A DNA stretch of 9,780 bases from VAUL01 sp964603155 (lineage in GTDB: Bacteria > Desulfobacterota > Desulfuromonadia > Desulfuromonadales > BM103). The notes below the pieces were generated by a model. It had not been told where the DNA came from and did not search any database. It worked only from the letters and a program-made list of their open reading frames with translations. Where the stretch lies: contig CAZRTZ010000076.1 in the NCBI GenBank assembly GCA_964603155.1, positions 1 to 9,780 on the forward strand, in the 5' to 3' direction. Positions 1 through 6,016 of this stretch are shown one piece after another. Positions within the stretch are counted from its first letter, which is position 1; the number at the start of each line of letters is the position of its first letter. The translations under genes and the position numbers were made by a program.

Positions 1-4
1 CGAG

Positions 5-148
5 ATGGCCAAACCTAACAGATCCAATGGCCCGAAATTCGGGTAGCAGGTCATCACACTTGACGAAGTCGGTGAGGTCATCATTCGACTCCGCGAAGAA
101 GGCGAGAAGGTTACAGCCAGGAATATTCTCATCCGCACGGGCGGTTCA
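5..148 (+). pseudogene. N-terminal KfrA-type DNA-binding domain, cut from its gene by an in-frame amber codon
   Basis: An ATG at 5 opens a reading frame in the same phase as the coding sequence that starts at 149, but it meets TAG at 44-46 after 13 codons (MAKPNRSNGPKFG). After the stop the frame is open, and codons 47-148 read like the KfrA N-terminal domain: a 'VITLDEVGEVIIRL' helix, then 'EGEKVTARNI', then 'RTGGSMSTV' running directly into the downstream frame. KfrA_N domains (family knowledge) are winged or helix-turn-helix DNA-binding modules of plasmid and chromosomal autoregulators, with just this 'T...V..A...L...G..PT...I...LG.GS..T' layout. I see no ATG, GTG or TTG in frame between the amber and 149, so this domain is made only by readthrough, suppression or a non-standard start. 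A single substitution (AAG or CAG to TAG) would explain the break; a sequencing error is the simplest alternative. Confidence 0.6.
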
Positions 149-637
149 ATGTCGACTGTGCACGTTTTGCTGACTGAATGGCTTGAACGCGAAGAGATTG
201 AAGCTGCGTCACCGGAAATTAGCGCAGATCTTCTCAGGTCACTCAAGGTAGGGATCGCCAAGGCAATCAGAAACGCAAACGAGGAGGGTAAGCAGGCTCT
301 AGATCGCGCGCGTTCACAACGTGATGAAGCTGTTATTATGCTCAACGAAATTGAGGACGAAAAGTCAAAAATCGAAAAAAAGGTTACTGATCTCGATGAG
401 CAGTTAAGTGCGCTTCATAAAAACGTCGGCGAGCAATCAGTAAAGTTGACCGAGATGTCAGCCGCGAACGCCACTCTAATTGATGAGAAATGCCGGCTTG
501 AGCAAGAACTCTATCGCGTTTCCGAAGAACGCGCGGCGTCTATTGCGAAAGAAGGAGCATTGCAGCAAATGTGTGACAAACTTCTTGTGGCTCTGTCTCA
601 AATAACTGGCAACGTTGAAGCCATCGAAGCGCCCTGA
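149..637 (+). CDS. KfrA-like coiled-coil protein, open remainder of a disrupted gene
   Basis: This 162-residue frame is the distal part of a KfrA-type protein. The first ~20 residues (MSTVHVLLTEWLEREE) are the C-terminal end of the KfrA DNA-binding domain. Residues ~30-140 form a highly charged alpha-helical region rich in Glu, Lys, Gln, Ala and Leu ('IEDEKSKIEKKVTDLDEQL', 'DEKCRLEQELYRVSEERAA') with heptad-like spacing, typical of the long KfrA coiled coil used for oligomerisation. With the preceding in-frame half (from 5) the protein would be ~210 residues, within the usual KfrA range if short. The ATG at 149 has only a weak purine stretch upstream and lies inside the conserved domain, so it is probably not the native start. 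If it is used, the product would keep the oligomerisation coil but lose DNA binding. KfrA proteins are known as plasmid autoregulators with a role in stable maintenance; a role here is inference. Base composition is AT-richer than in the right half of the window. Confidence 0.65.
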   Translation: MSTVHVLLTEWLEREEIEAASPEISADLLRSLKVGIAKAIRNANEEGKQALDRARSQRDEAVIMLNEIEDEKSKIEKKVTDLDEQLSALHKNVGEQSVKLTEMSAANATLIDEKCRLEQELYRVSEERAASIAKEGALQQMCDKLLVALSQITGNVEAIEAP

Positions 638-665
638 ACAAAGCCTACCATGTTCTCATGTCGAA

Positions 666-702
666 ACACCTGCCAACTTTTTAGTCAGAAGTTGGCGGGT
701 GT
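666..702. terminator. Long near-perfect inverted repeat between convergent genes; possible terminator
   Basis: The arms are 666-679 (ACACCTGCCAACTT) and 689-702 (AAGTTGGCGGGTGT), 14 base pairs with one T-G wobble, around a 9-base loop. It lies 28 bases after the KfrA-like stop and 129 bases before the end of the minus-strand gene at 832, so it sits where a shared terminator for two convergent genes would be. Neither side has a clean run of T directly after the stem, which weakens a simple Rho-independent reading. The inner sequence AAGTTGGC recurs in inverted orientation at 1449-1456, so it may instead be part of a repeat or protein-binding site. Confidence 0.4.
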
Positions 703-831
703 CCGCATGTTTAAAAAATCAAAGGAAGCCAGTGCCTTTCTGAGAGCATCACACGCTTTCAGTATGATGCACTACTTTAGCCGCAATCTTATATTTAGCC
801 AGGCTGTTTTTGTCTCCACCATGTTTATGTG

Positions 832-1368
832 TTAGCAATCTTCTTCATAAAGACATAATCTGAACATCGTCATTATGTCGTTGTGCTTGGGATCGTTTCG
901 TTTCTGCCCATCAGCTACAGCTTTTACGCTGCTAGTGATTAGATTAGCCCACGCGACAGGGTCAAGTTCATTCAGGTTAATCTCAGCAACAAAAGCGGTT
1001 TCCTTCTCATAAATTCTCAAGTAATCAAAACTTCTCAAATTTGTTTCACTCAAAGACGTTATGATTTTAATATTCTTTAACGCCCTTTTATTGTCAGAAC
1101 ACTCTGCGGCGACATGTTGTGAATGCATTCTCTTCGATTTTCTGTTTCGTCTAACTCTTTTCTGGGCCGTGGCAATAAAATCCTTACATGTAATTTCTCC
1201 TCGCTCTTCAAAAATAAACGCTACATTTTTTAATAGTTTTCCAAAAATCAATCCCCAGATTGCAGCTTCCAATTCATGGACAGTGTAACTTGTAACAGTC
1301 GCATTACCAATGTGATGGACACGGAAAAATTCTGAGATGAATTGTTCCTGCGCGTTCATTTTCAGCAT
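832..1368 (-). CDS. Hypothetical protein, 178 residues, no recognised family
   Basis: I do not recognise this protein. The start is well supported: on the minus strand AAGGAG (plus-strand 1376-1381) lies 7 bases before the ATG at 1368; a second ATG three codons in (MLKM) is less well spaced. The sequence looks like a soluble globular protein: an N-terminal mixed region with 'AIWGLIFGKLLKNVAFIFEERGEITCKDFIATA' (residues ~36-68), a strongly basic stretch 'KRVRRNRKSKRMHSQH' (~69-84), then a second part with 'LRSFDYLRIYEKETAFVAEINLNELDPVAWANLI' that reads like beta strands followed by a helix. There is no signal peptide and no convincing membrane segment, though 'IWGLIFGKLL' is hydrophobic. The basic patch would suit nucleic-acid contact (inference). 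The gene is AT-rich, converges on the KfrA-like gene and diverges from the small operon at 1552, a layout typical of mobile or plasmid-derived DNA. Confidence 0.7.
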   Translation of the reverse strand: MLKMNAQEQFISEFFRVHHIGNATVTSYTVHELEAAIWGLIFGKLLKNVAFIFEERGEITCKDFIATAQKRVRRNRKSKRMHSQHVAAECSDNKRALKNIKIITSLSETNLRSFDYLRIYEKETAFVAEINLNELDPVAWANLITSSVKAVADGQKRNDPKHNDIMTMFRLCLYEEDC

Positions 1369-1551
1369 GCCAAATCTCCTTATCCAGATTGATATGACAT
1401 CATCGGCATGTGCTGGTTTAAGTTTTAGGGGGGCTTCTCAGGATAGAGGCCAACTTTTAAACCAAAATTTTTCATGCATCACGTAAGTGCCATAAATCTT
1501 CAAGTGTGCATACCGATGAGTTGTTTAAATGCAACATAAGGAGGTCTGATC
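1369..1551. promoter_or_regulatory. Divergent intergenic region between the 832-1368 and 1552-2050 genes
   Basis: This 183-base AT-rich gap separates two divergently oriented units, so it should hold promoters for both. It contains both ribosome-binding sites (minus strand at 1376-1381, plus strand at 1538-1545) and AT-rich blocks such as 1465-1475. A weak -35/-10-like pair for the plus strand can be drawn at 1469-1474 (TTTTCA) and 1492-1497 (ATAAAT) with 17 bases between, and a weak pair for the minus strand around TTAAAC...TCATAT. Neither is close enough to consensus to assign firmly. The motif GGA-N5-GCCAACTT at 1441-1456 mirrors the arm of the repeat at 689-704. Confidence 0.35.
1538..1545 (+). 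promoter_or_regulatory. Near-perfect ribosome-binding site
   Basis: AAGGAGGT lies 6 bases before the ATG at 1552. This full-length match to the anti-Shine-Dalgarno sequence is the main reason to accept the very short downstream gene as real. Confidence 0.75.
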
Positions 1552-1734
1552 ATGCACACACGTGGAGAGTGGGTTGTCGGTGAAGAAAGCGGCAACGATG
1601 GCGAATCGTTTATTATTGTTGGGGGGCTCTGTGATCGGAGGCGCTATATTGCATATGTTGGTGATGTTTTAATCGGTTACGAAGGACATATTTTTAAAAG
1701 GGGTCTAAATAATCACGCATGTCTACCGAAATGA
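1552..1734 (+). CDS. Small hypothetical protein, 60 residues
   Basis: No family is recognised. The gene is accepted because of the strong AAGGAGGT site 6 bases upstream and because the next gene follows closely with its own strong site, giving a compact two-gene unit. The protein starts 'MHTRGEWVVGEESGNDGES' and continues with alternating hydrophobic residues ('FIIVGGLCDRRRYIAYVGDVLIGYEGHIF') that suggest a small all-beta or antiparallel-sheet fold; there is no signal peptide and no transmembrane helix. Two cysteines (in 'GLCDRR' and 'HACLPK') are present but do not form a metal-binding motif. Small beta-rich proteins of this size are common cargo of plasmids and integrated elements, for example antirestriction or anti-defence factors, but nothing here permits such a call. 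Confidence 0.65.
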   Translation: MHTRGEWVVGEESGNDGESFIIVGGLCDRRRYIAYVGDVLIGYEGHIFKRGLNNHACLPK

Positions 1735-1753
1735 GGTGAACACACACCACCTC

Positions 1754-1760
1754 AAGGAGG
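1754..1760 (+). promoter_or_regulatory. Ribosome-binding site deciding the start at 1766
   Basis: AAGGAGG ends 5 bases before the ATG at 1766. The longer frame beginning with GTG at 1736 would place this sequence inside the coding region, so 1766 is the preferred start. Confidence 0.75.
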
Positions 1761-1765
1761 CAAAT

Positions 1766-2050
1766 ATGCCAAAGTTTAGCTACTTGTTTAATGTTGCAGA
1801 TAGTGACGAAGGACCGATGGGGCTTTGTGCGCGCGTCGATGCGAACACCCCAGAAGCAGCACTAGCGATCCTTCGCTGGCGAATTGGCTCAGACATCCAG
1901 CGATTCAAGGTGATCGGCGGGCTAGAATACATTTATGTCTATTTAAACGCTTCAGAAATTACACTCGATGATATTTCAGAATGGGAGACCGAGGAATATG
2001 ACGAAAACGATCCAGAATTTTATGAAGATGAGGATTACTATGAAAAATAG
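1766..2050 (+). CDS. Small hypothetical protein with a highly acidic C-terminal tail, 94 residues
   Basis: No family is recognised. With the start at 1766 (AAGGAGG 5 bases upstream) the protein is 94 residues. Residues 1-60 look like a small alpha/beta domain: strand 'KFSYLFNVAD', then 'LCARVDANTPEAALAILRWRIG' (strand plus helix), then strand 'IYVYLNASEITL'. The 'ARVDANTPEAALAILR' pattern resembles small regulatory or binding domains in which a strand is followed by a helix, but this is too general to name. Residues ~66-94 are almost wholly acidic and aromatic (Asp, Glu and Tyr dominate: 'EEYDENDPEFYEDEDYYEK'). Such tails occur in DNA mimics and anti-restriction proteins as well as in chaperone-like small proteins, so a DNA-mimic role is possible but unproven. 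It lies 31 bases after the 60-residue gene, and a hairpin follows 60 bases downstream, so the two form a likely operon. Confidence 0.75.
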   Translation: MPKFSYLFNVADSDEGPMGLCARVDANTPEAALAILRWRIGSDIQRFKVIGGLEYIYVYLNASEITLDDISEWETEEYDENDPEFYEDEDYYEK

Positions 2051-2110
2051 GGCATGTGAATAAACCCCATGAAATTCCGTGTGAGATGAGATTATTAGGT
2101 GCTAGAATTA

Positions 2111-2140
2111 AACGGCGACCGCTAAATAGCAGCCGCCGTT
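2111..2140. terminator. Likely bidirectional terminator hairpin
   Basis: The arms AACGGCG (2111-2117) and CGCCGTT (2134-2140) pair perfectly, and inner bases GCT/AGC around AAAT extend the stem with two mismatches. It lies 60 bases after the acidic-tail gene. On the plus strand it is followed by ATTTAAATTG, and on the minus strand by TTTAATTCT, giving modestly T-rich tracts both ways. It also sits at the end of the possible minus-strand frame 2139-2336, whose stop codon overlaps the stem. It marks the approximate boundary between the AT-richer left part and the GC-richer right part. Confidence 0.55.
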
Positions 2141-2336
2141 ATTTAAATTGATGAATGATCAATTTCCTCAATGTCTCTTCAAAAATTCTTTCTTGCGCGG
2201 CGACGTTCTCGATGGTCTCGGTGGGGGAGCGGGAGTCAACTTTGGCGACGGCGTTGGGGTTCATCGAATTCGACAGTGTAGCGTTGACTGCTACTCGGTT
2301 CGTCCGCTTCTCCTTGACCGAACCCCTATAAATCAT
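2139..2336 (-). CDS. Possible minus-strand gene fragment, 65 residues
   Basis: This frame encodes 65 residues ending in a plausible amphipathic helix ('SRSPTETIENVAAQERIFEETLRKLIIHQFK') after a basic start ('RGSVKEKRTNRVAV'). The minus-strand reading looks more protein-like than the opposite-strand frame over the same bases (2148-2339), which is rich in Gly and oddly composed. In its favour are the helix and the terminator-like hairpin exactly at its stop codon. Against it, there is no clear ribosome-binding site before the ATG at 2336, the frame closes 13 codons further upstream, and no family is recognised. It may be the tail of a broken gene left at the edge of an inserted segment. Confidence 0.3.
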   Translation of the reverse strand: MIYRGSVKEKRTNRVAVNATLSNSMNPNAVAKVDSRSPTETIENVAAQERIFEETLRKLIIHQFK

Positions 2337-2519
2337 TAGTCTTGAGCGATTGGCGTCCTGTTTTCGGCTGGTTCGGCCTGTGATTCATCTTGGTTCGAGG
2401 GGCGCTTCGTCAATCGGCGCGTGCCGTGTTGCTTTCCAGGGGGTCTTTTTGCCACCAACACCGGAAGCCGAAGCCCGACGGAACATCGACGCGATGCTCG
2501 CCGCCTGCAGCCGGCACAT
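2337..2519. other. Upstream region of the regulator; no firm gene
   Basis: This stretch lies between the possible fragment and the preferred start of the regulator. A frame continuous with the regulator opens with GTG at 2421 and would add 33 residues of low-complexity, Arg/Pro/Ser-rich sequence, which does not look like part of the conserved domain, so I treat it as leader. A TATAAAT box lies just upstream at 2327-2333 and TTGACC at 2314-2319, but only 7 bases separate them, so they are not a standard promoter pair; TTGACT at 2284-2289 is too far away. The regulator's promoter is therefore not resolved. Confidence 0.35.
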
Positions 2520-5500
2520 ATGATCACCAATTCCCCTCCCGCCAAGATAATGCGCCCGTCTGTCACCGGGGTCGTGCAGCGAGACCGGCTTTTTGCAAGG
2601 ATTGATGACCGGATCGGCAAGCCTGCGGTCTGGGTTATGGCGCCAGGAGGTTCCGGCAAATCCACGTTGGTTGCCAGCTACCTTGACGACCGACGACTCG
2701 CTGGCATCTGGTATCGGTGTGATGCCGGCGATGCTGAACTTGCGACGTTTTTCTATTACCTGGGGCTGGCCGCAGCGCAGGCCCTGCCGGCCGGCAACGG
2801 GCCACTCCCCCTGCTGACCCATGAATTCCTTGGCGATATCCCTACGTTTACCCGGCGTTTTTTTGAGGCATTTTACGCTGGGATAAACCACTCTTCCCAA
2901 GAGCATCCCTTCACGATCATCCTCGATGATTATCATGAGGTGCCGGTCGCAGCTCCTCTCCATGAAACGCTGGCCGCCGGGCTCGACCAGATCCCTCCAG
3001 GGGTGTGTTTCGTGGTGATGAGTCGCGAGGCTCCGCCGAAAGCTCTGGCCCGGCAGCATGTCAACGGCAAGATGGAAATTCTAGATTTCAACGAGGTCAG
3101 ATTTACTCTCGAGGAGAGCCGTTCGCTGATCCATGCCCGCCTGCCGCAAATGGAACCGGCGGGGATCGCCGCAATACATGGCCGGATGCGCGGATGGGCG
3201 GCAGGGATCGTGCTGGCCCTGGAGCACAGCCGGCTTACGGATGAGGGCCTTGAGGCCGGGCCGGGGCTCTCATACGCGGTGCTTTTCGATTACTTTGCTT
3301 TGGAGACCTTTCCCCGGGTTGATGCCAAAGTACAAGAGTTTTTGCTCAAGACGTCCTTTTTGCCGACCATGACGGTGAAGTCGGCTGGACTGCTGAGCGG
3401 CACCGATGATGCGGACCGCATTCTTTCGGTTCTGAACATGCGTCATTTCTTTACCGACAGGCTTCAAGGCGCCGGGCAGGAGTACCAGTATCACCCGTTG
3501 TTCCGGGAGTTTCTGTTAAGCAAAACGCGGGAGATTTATCGCCCTGACGAACTGATCTCTCTTCGACTAATGGCGGCGGAGTTGCTGGAGCAGGAAGGGA
3601 AGATCGAGGATTCCGCCGAGATGTATTGTAGTGCCGGGGATGTCGCTGGCTTAGCCCGCATCGTGAAGGCTCATGCCCGGGAACTCTTGCTGCAAGGAAG
3701 AAACGCGACGCTGGCCAAGTGGCTGTCATGCTTCCCGGATGAACACCTGCAGCAGGACCCATGGTTGCTCTACTGGAGCGGACTCAGCTCATTTCCTCTA
3801 GATCTCCCGCGGACCAGGGCGCTTCTCGGACAGGCTCTTTCCACGTTCAGGGTGAATGGCGACCGCTCCGGTATCTATCTTTCCTGGGCGGGAGTCGTCG
3901 ATACCCACGTCTTCAGTGATGGCTGGTGCTTTCTGGATGACTGTCTTGCCGACGTGGAGGTTCTGCGGGCCGATTATCCTACGTTCGCGTCCTTTGAAGA
4001 TGAATTGGTCGCGTCATCCAGAATCCTCCTCTGCCTCACCCTGCGGAAAACGGACCAGGCCTTTCTGATCGAGTCGTGGTTGCAAAAGGTGCTGGCGCTT
4101 CTGCAGGAGCGTCCTTCTTTCGAAATCCGGATGGACACAGTATTTTGCATGAGCGTCTACTACCTGTGGACAGGGGATTATGATCGGAATGCCGTCCTGC
4201 TCGAGCGTGCTGCGGAAGAGGTTCTTCAGTACCGCGCATCGCCCTTCGCGGCCATCCGCATCAAGCTGATGACGGGGATTCAGAAGTGGGTGGTCGCGGA
4301 GTATGCCGTGGCCATGCAGGTGCTTGCCGAGGGGTTGGAACTGGCGGAACGGTACGGAATTCATCTGTATGACTCACTGATGTGGAGCTTCCTGGCGGCC
4401 ATAGAGATGGTAAACGGCAGACAGGGGGACGCGGCGGCGGCGCTTAAGCGGCAGGGCCAGGCTCTTATGGGAGCCGAAAGTCCTCTCACCGTCTTCTTTT
4501 ATCAGGTGAACTCCGCCTGGTACTCCTTGTTGGACAATCGACTGTCCCGCGCGGAGGAACACTTGAGAACCGCATATCCCGCGATGGAGCAGATGGGAAC
4601 CCCGTATTATCGCGTACTCTGGCATCTCGGCGCGGCTCAGGTCGATTTCCTGCAGGGGAGGGGCGAAGAGGCACACGGTCACCTGTCCACCGCGCGCCAC
4701 GTCAGTCTCTCCATGAAGAGCCAGGTCATGGAGTGGTACTGCCATCTGCTGGGAGCGTGGTTTTCGCTTGAGGAGGGGAAAGAGGCGGAGGGGCTGCTTG
4801 CTCTGCACCGGTGGCTTTCCCTGGGGCGGGCGAAAGGGTATGTGCACTTGGAGTTTTACCAGCCAGCGGTGGTGCGGCGCCTGTTCGCGCGGGCCCTGGA
4901 GGAAAATATCGAGACCGGCTATGTGCAGCGGTTGATCAGAGCGCTCAGACTCACCCCTCCGGAGACAGAAGCCGATGAAGAATTTCTGGCGGCCACTCGC
5001 GAGGGGTGGCCCTATCCCGTGAAAATTTATACTCACGGAAGATTCGAGGTCCTGCTCGACGAGGTGCCGCTGACTTTTTCGGGCAAGGAGCAGGCCAAGC
5101 CGCTGGAGCTGCTTAAAGTTCTGATAGCTTATGGCAGCCGGAGGGTGCCGCGGGACCTGGTCAGCGACGTGCTCTGGCCCGCTGCCGACGGTGATCAGGC
5201 CAACAAATCATTCGAGACCACACTCGGTCGCCTGCGCAAACTAATCGGCGGCGAAGATCGCATCATATACCAGGCGCGGCAATTGACCCTGAACCCCCTT
5301 TACTGCTGGGTGGATACCCTGGCGCTTGATTCGCTCTTTAAGGTGAGTCAGAAAGCCTCGCCCGAACAGTTGAGAAGGCTGTGCGACAAGGCTATCGACC
5401 TGCACAAGGGTCCCTTCCTCTCCGTATCGCAGAATGCTGTCTGGGTTATGGAACGGAGAGAAAATCAGGTGAAAAGGCTCTGCAGGGTTATTGAAGCGGT

Positions 5501-5750
5501 CGGCCGCCATTATGAAAGGGCTGGAGAATGGGAACTGGCCGCCGACTATTATTCCAGGGGGATCGATGCCGACGACCTTGCTGAGCCATTCTATCGCGGG
5601 TTGATGACCTGCCAGCGCAGGCTTGGCAACGATGCTGCCGCCGTCAGAACATACAGTCGCTGCAGTGACAAGCTTCGCGACGATCTTGGAGTCGCCCCAT
5701 CATCGGAGACCACCGCCCTGTATAAAGCCATTATCCACAAATCCGGTTAG
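2520..5750 (+). CDS. MalT-like STAND ATPase regulator with TPR region and C-terminal OmpR/BTAD output domain
   Basis: A cytoplasmic signal-integrating transcription activator of 1076 residues. Residues ~10-35 (KIMRPSVTGVVQRDRLFARI) match the lead-in of MalT/LAL-type ATPases. Walker A is APGGSGKST (41-49, Lys47), Walker B is IILDDYHEV (133-141), and 'VVMSREAPP' (~165-173) is the usual sensor segment followed by 'FTLEESRSLI' and the 'GWAAGIVLALEH' signature. Residues ~360-800 are helical repeats of TPR type, the usual ligand or partner sensor. Instead of the LuxR helix-turn-helix of MalT, the C-terminus has an OmpR-like winged helix (~830-920: 'THGRFEVLLDEVPLTFSGKE...LLKVLI...LVSDVLWP...RLRKLIG') and a bacterial transcriptional activator domain (~925-1070: 'HKGPFLSV...AVGRHYERAGEWELAADYYSRGI...YSRCSDKLRDDLGVAPS'), as in SARP/AfsR-type regulators. 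The start at 2520 was chosen because homology begins just after it; GTG 2421 and ATG 2550 are alternatives, and none has a good ribosome site. It lies 266 bases upstream of, and in line with, the tolC/giant-protein operon and may control it (inference). The inducer cannot be told from sequence. Confidence 0.92.
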   Translation: MITNSPPAKIMRPSVTGVVQRDRLFARIDDRIGKPAVWVMAPGGSGKSTLVASYLDDRRLAGIWYRCDAGDAELATFFYYLGLAAAQALPAGNGPLPLLTHEFLGDIPTFTRRFFEAFYAGINHSSQEHPFTIILDDYHEVPVAAPLHETLAAGLDQIPPGVCFVVMSREAPPKALARQHVNGKMEILDFNEVRFTLEESRSLIHARLPQMEPAGIAAIHGRMRGWAAGIVLALEHSRLTDEGLEAGPGLSYAVLFDYFALETFPRVDAKVQEFLLKTSFLPTMTVKSAGLLSGTDDADRILSVLNMRHFFTDRLQGAGQEYQYHPLFREFLLSKTREIYRPDELISLRLMAAELLEQEGKIEDSAEMYCSAGDVAGLARIVKAHARELLLQGRNATLAKWLSCFPDEHLQQDPWLLYWSGLSSFPLDLPRTRALLGQALSTFRVNGDRSGIYLSWAGVVDTHVFSDGWCFLDDCLADVEVLRADYPTFASFEDELVASSRILLCLTLRKTDQAFLIESWLQKVLALLQERPSFEIRMDTVFCMSVYYLWTGDYDRNAVLLERAAEEVLQYRASPFAAIRIKLMTGIQKWVVAEYAVAMQVLAEGLELAERYGIHLYDSLMWSFLAAIEMVNGRQGDAAAALKRQGQALMGAESPLTVFFYQVNSAWYSLLDNRLSRAEEHLRTAYPAMEQMGTPYYRVLWHLGAAQVDFLQGRGEEAHGHLSTARHVSLSMKSQVMEWYCHLLGAWFSLEEGKEAEGLLALHRWLSLGRAKGYVHLEFYQPAVVRRLFARALEENIETGYVQRLIRALRLTPPETEADEEFLAATREGWPYPVKIYTHGRFEVLLDEVPLTFSGKEQAKPLELLKVLIAYGSRRVPRDLVSDVLWPAADGDQANKSFETTLGRLRKLIGGEDRIIYQARQLTLNPLYCWVDTLALDSLFKVSQKASPEQLRRLCDKAIDLHKGPFLSVSQNAVWVMERRENQVKRLCRVIEAVGRHYERAGEWELAADYYSRGIDADDLAEPFYRGLMTCQRRLGNDAAAVRTYSRCSDKLRDDLGVAPSSETTALYKAIIHKSG

Positions 5751-5886
5751 CGTTCCCCTCTCCCGTCGGGGGCAAAGCGTCCCCCCGCCTCCTCACCTGA
5801 AAAAACATAAAAATATTGAAGATTCTCCAAATCTGTGGGTGATCTGTGGGGTGGCCATGAGCTATAGTCGCAGGCTGGAATTCTAT

Positions 5887-5917
5887 GACCAGCGAGTTGT
5901 GCGCACGGTCGCTGGTC
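5887..5917. promoter_or_regulatory. Compound palindrome, candidate operator or leader hairpin before tolC
   Basis: Perfect 9-base arms GACCAGCGA (5887-5895) and TCGCTGGTC (5909-5917) enclose 13 bases that contain a second palindrome, GTGCGCAC (5899-5906), almost on the same centre. No T-run follows, so it is not a standard terminator. The nested two-fold symmetry about 100 bases before the tolC start would fit a dimeric regulator's site, or an RNA hairpin in the leader. SARP-type activators usually bind direct repeats, so a link to the neighbouring regulator is not assured. Confidence 0.45.
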
Positions 5918-6005
5918 GGATCAGACATGCCGGCAAAAAGTCACGGGATCGGTGCATGGCTGCGGTAAAGGATGATGGCAGGTATACCCAGGTCGCAATG
6001 TAAGT

Positions 6006-6011
6006 GGAGGT
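6006..6011 (+). promoter_or_regulatory. Ribosome-binding site of the tolC-like gene
   Basis: GGAGGT lies 5 bases before the ATG at 6017. A nearer ATG at 6013 is out of frame, so 6017 is the start; it also gives a good signal peptide. Confidence 0.75.
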
Positions 6012-6016
6012 AATGT

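Larger units (their letters stand above)
5751..6016 (+). promoter_or_regulatory. Leader region of the tolC/LEPR-XLL operon
   Basis: The 266-base gap begins with a G/C-rich stretch in which GGGGG (5768-5772) can pair with CCCCC (5781-5785), a weak terminator candidate for the regulator without a T-run. It is followed by an AT-rich block (about 5800-5832) suited to a promoter, although no clear -35/-10 or sigma-54 pair is visible. A compound palindrome follows at 5887-5917. A 48-codon basic frame (5857-6003) ends 13 bases before tolC, but its composition and weak ribosome site do not support it as a gene. Confidence 0.5.

Noticed and set aside
666..702. Integron attC site
   Set aside because: The stem lacks the required core pattern (RYYYAAC ... 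GTTRRRY) and no integrase or cassette array is present.
650..835. Plus-strand 61-codon frame
   Set aside because: It starts inside the 666-702 hairpin region with no ribosome site, and its composition (many Phe, Met, Ser) is not protein-like.
2111..2140. Integron attC site at the terminator-like hairpin
   Set aside because: GTT is followed by ATTT and not by purines, so the core site does not fit; a terminator explains it better.
2421..2519. 33-residue N-terminal extension of the regulator from GTG 2421
   Set aside because: Low-complexity, basic sequence with no domain match; homology to MalT-like ATPases begins only after ATG 2520.
2336..3059. Minus-strand frames opposite the regulator's ATPase domain (including one starting DLPEPPGAI)
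   Set aside because: These are antisense shadows of the Walker A region; the plus-strand reading has intact Walker A and B motifs.
5768..5786. Rho-independent terminator after the regulator
   Set aside because: A GGGGG/CCCCC stem is possible but is only 5 base pairs with no T-run, so it is kept only as a weak remark in the leader entry.
5857..6003. Basic 48-codon frame just before tolC, as a leader peptide
   Set aside because: Weak ribosome site, Arg-rich composition from GC-rich sequence, and it overlaps the nested palindrome; nothing beyond position supports it.
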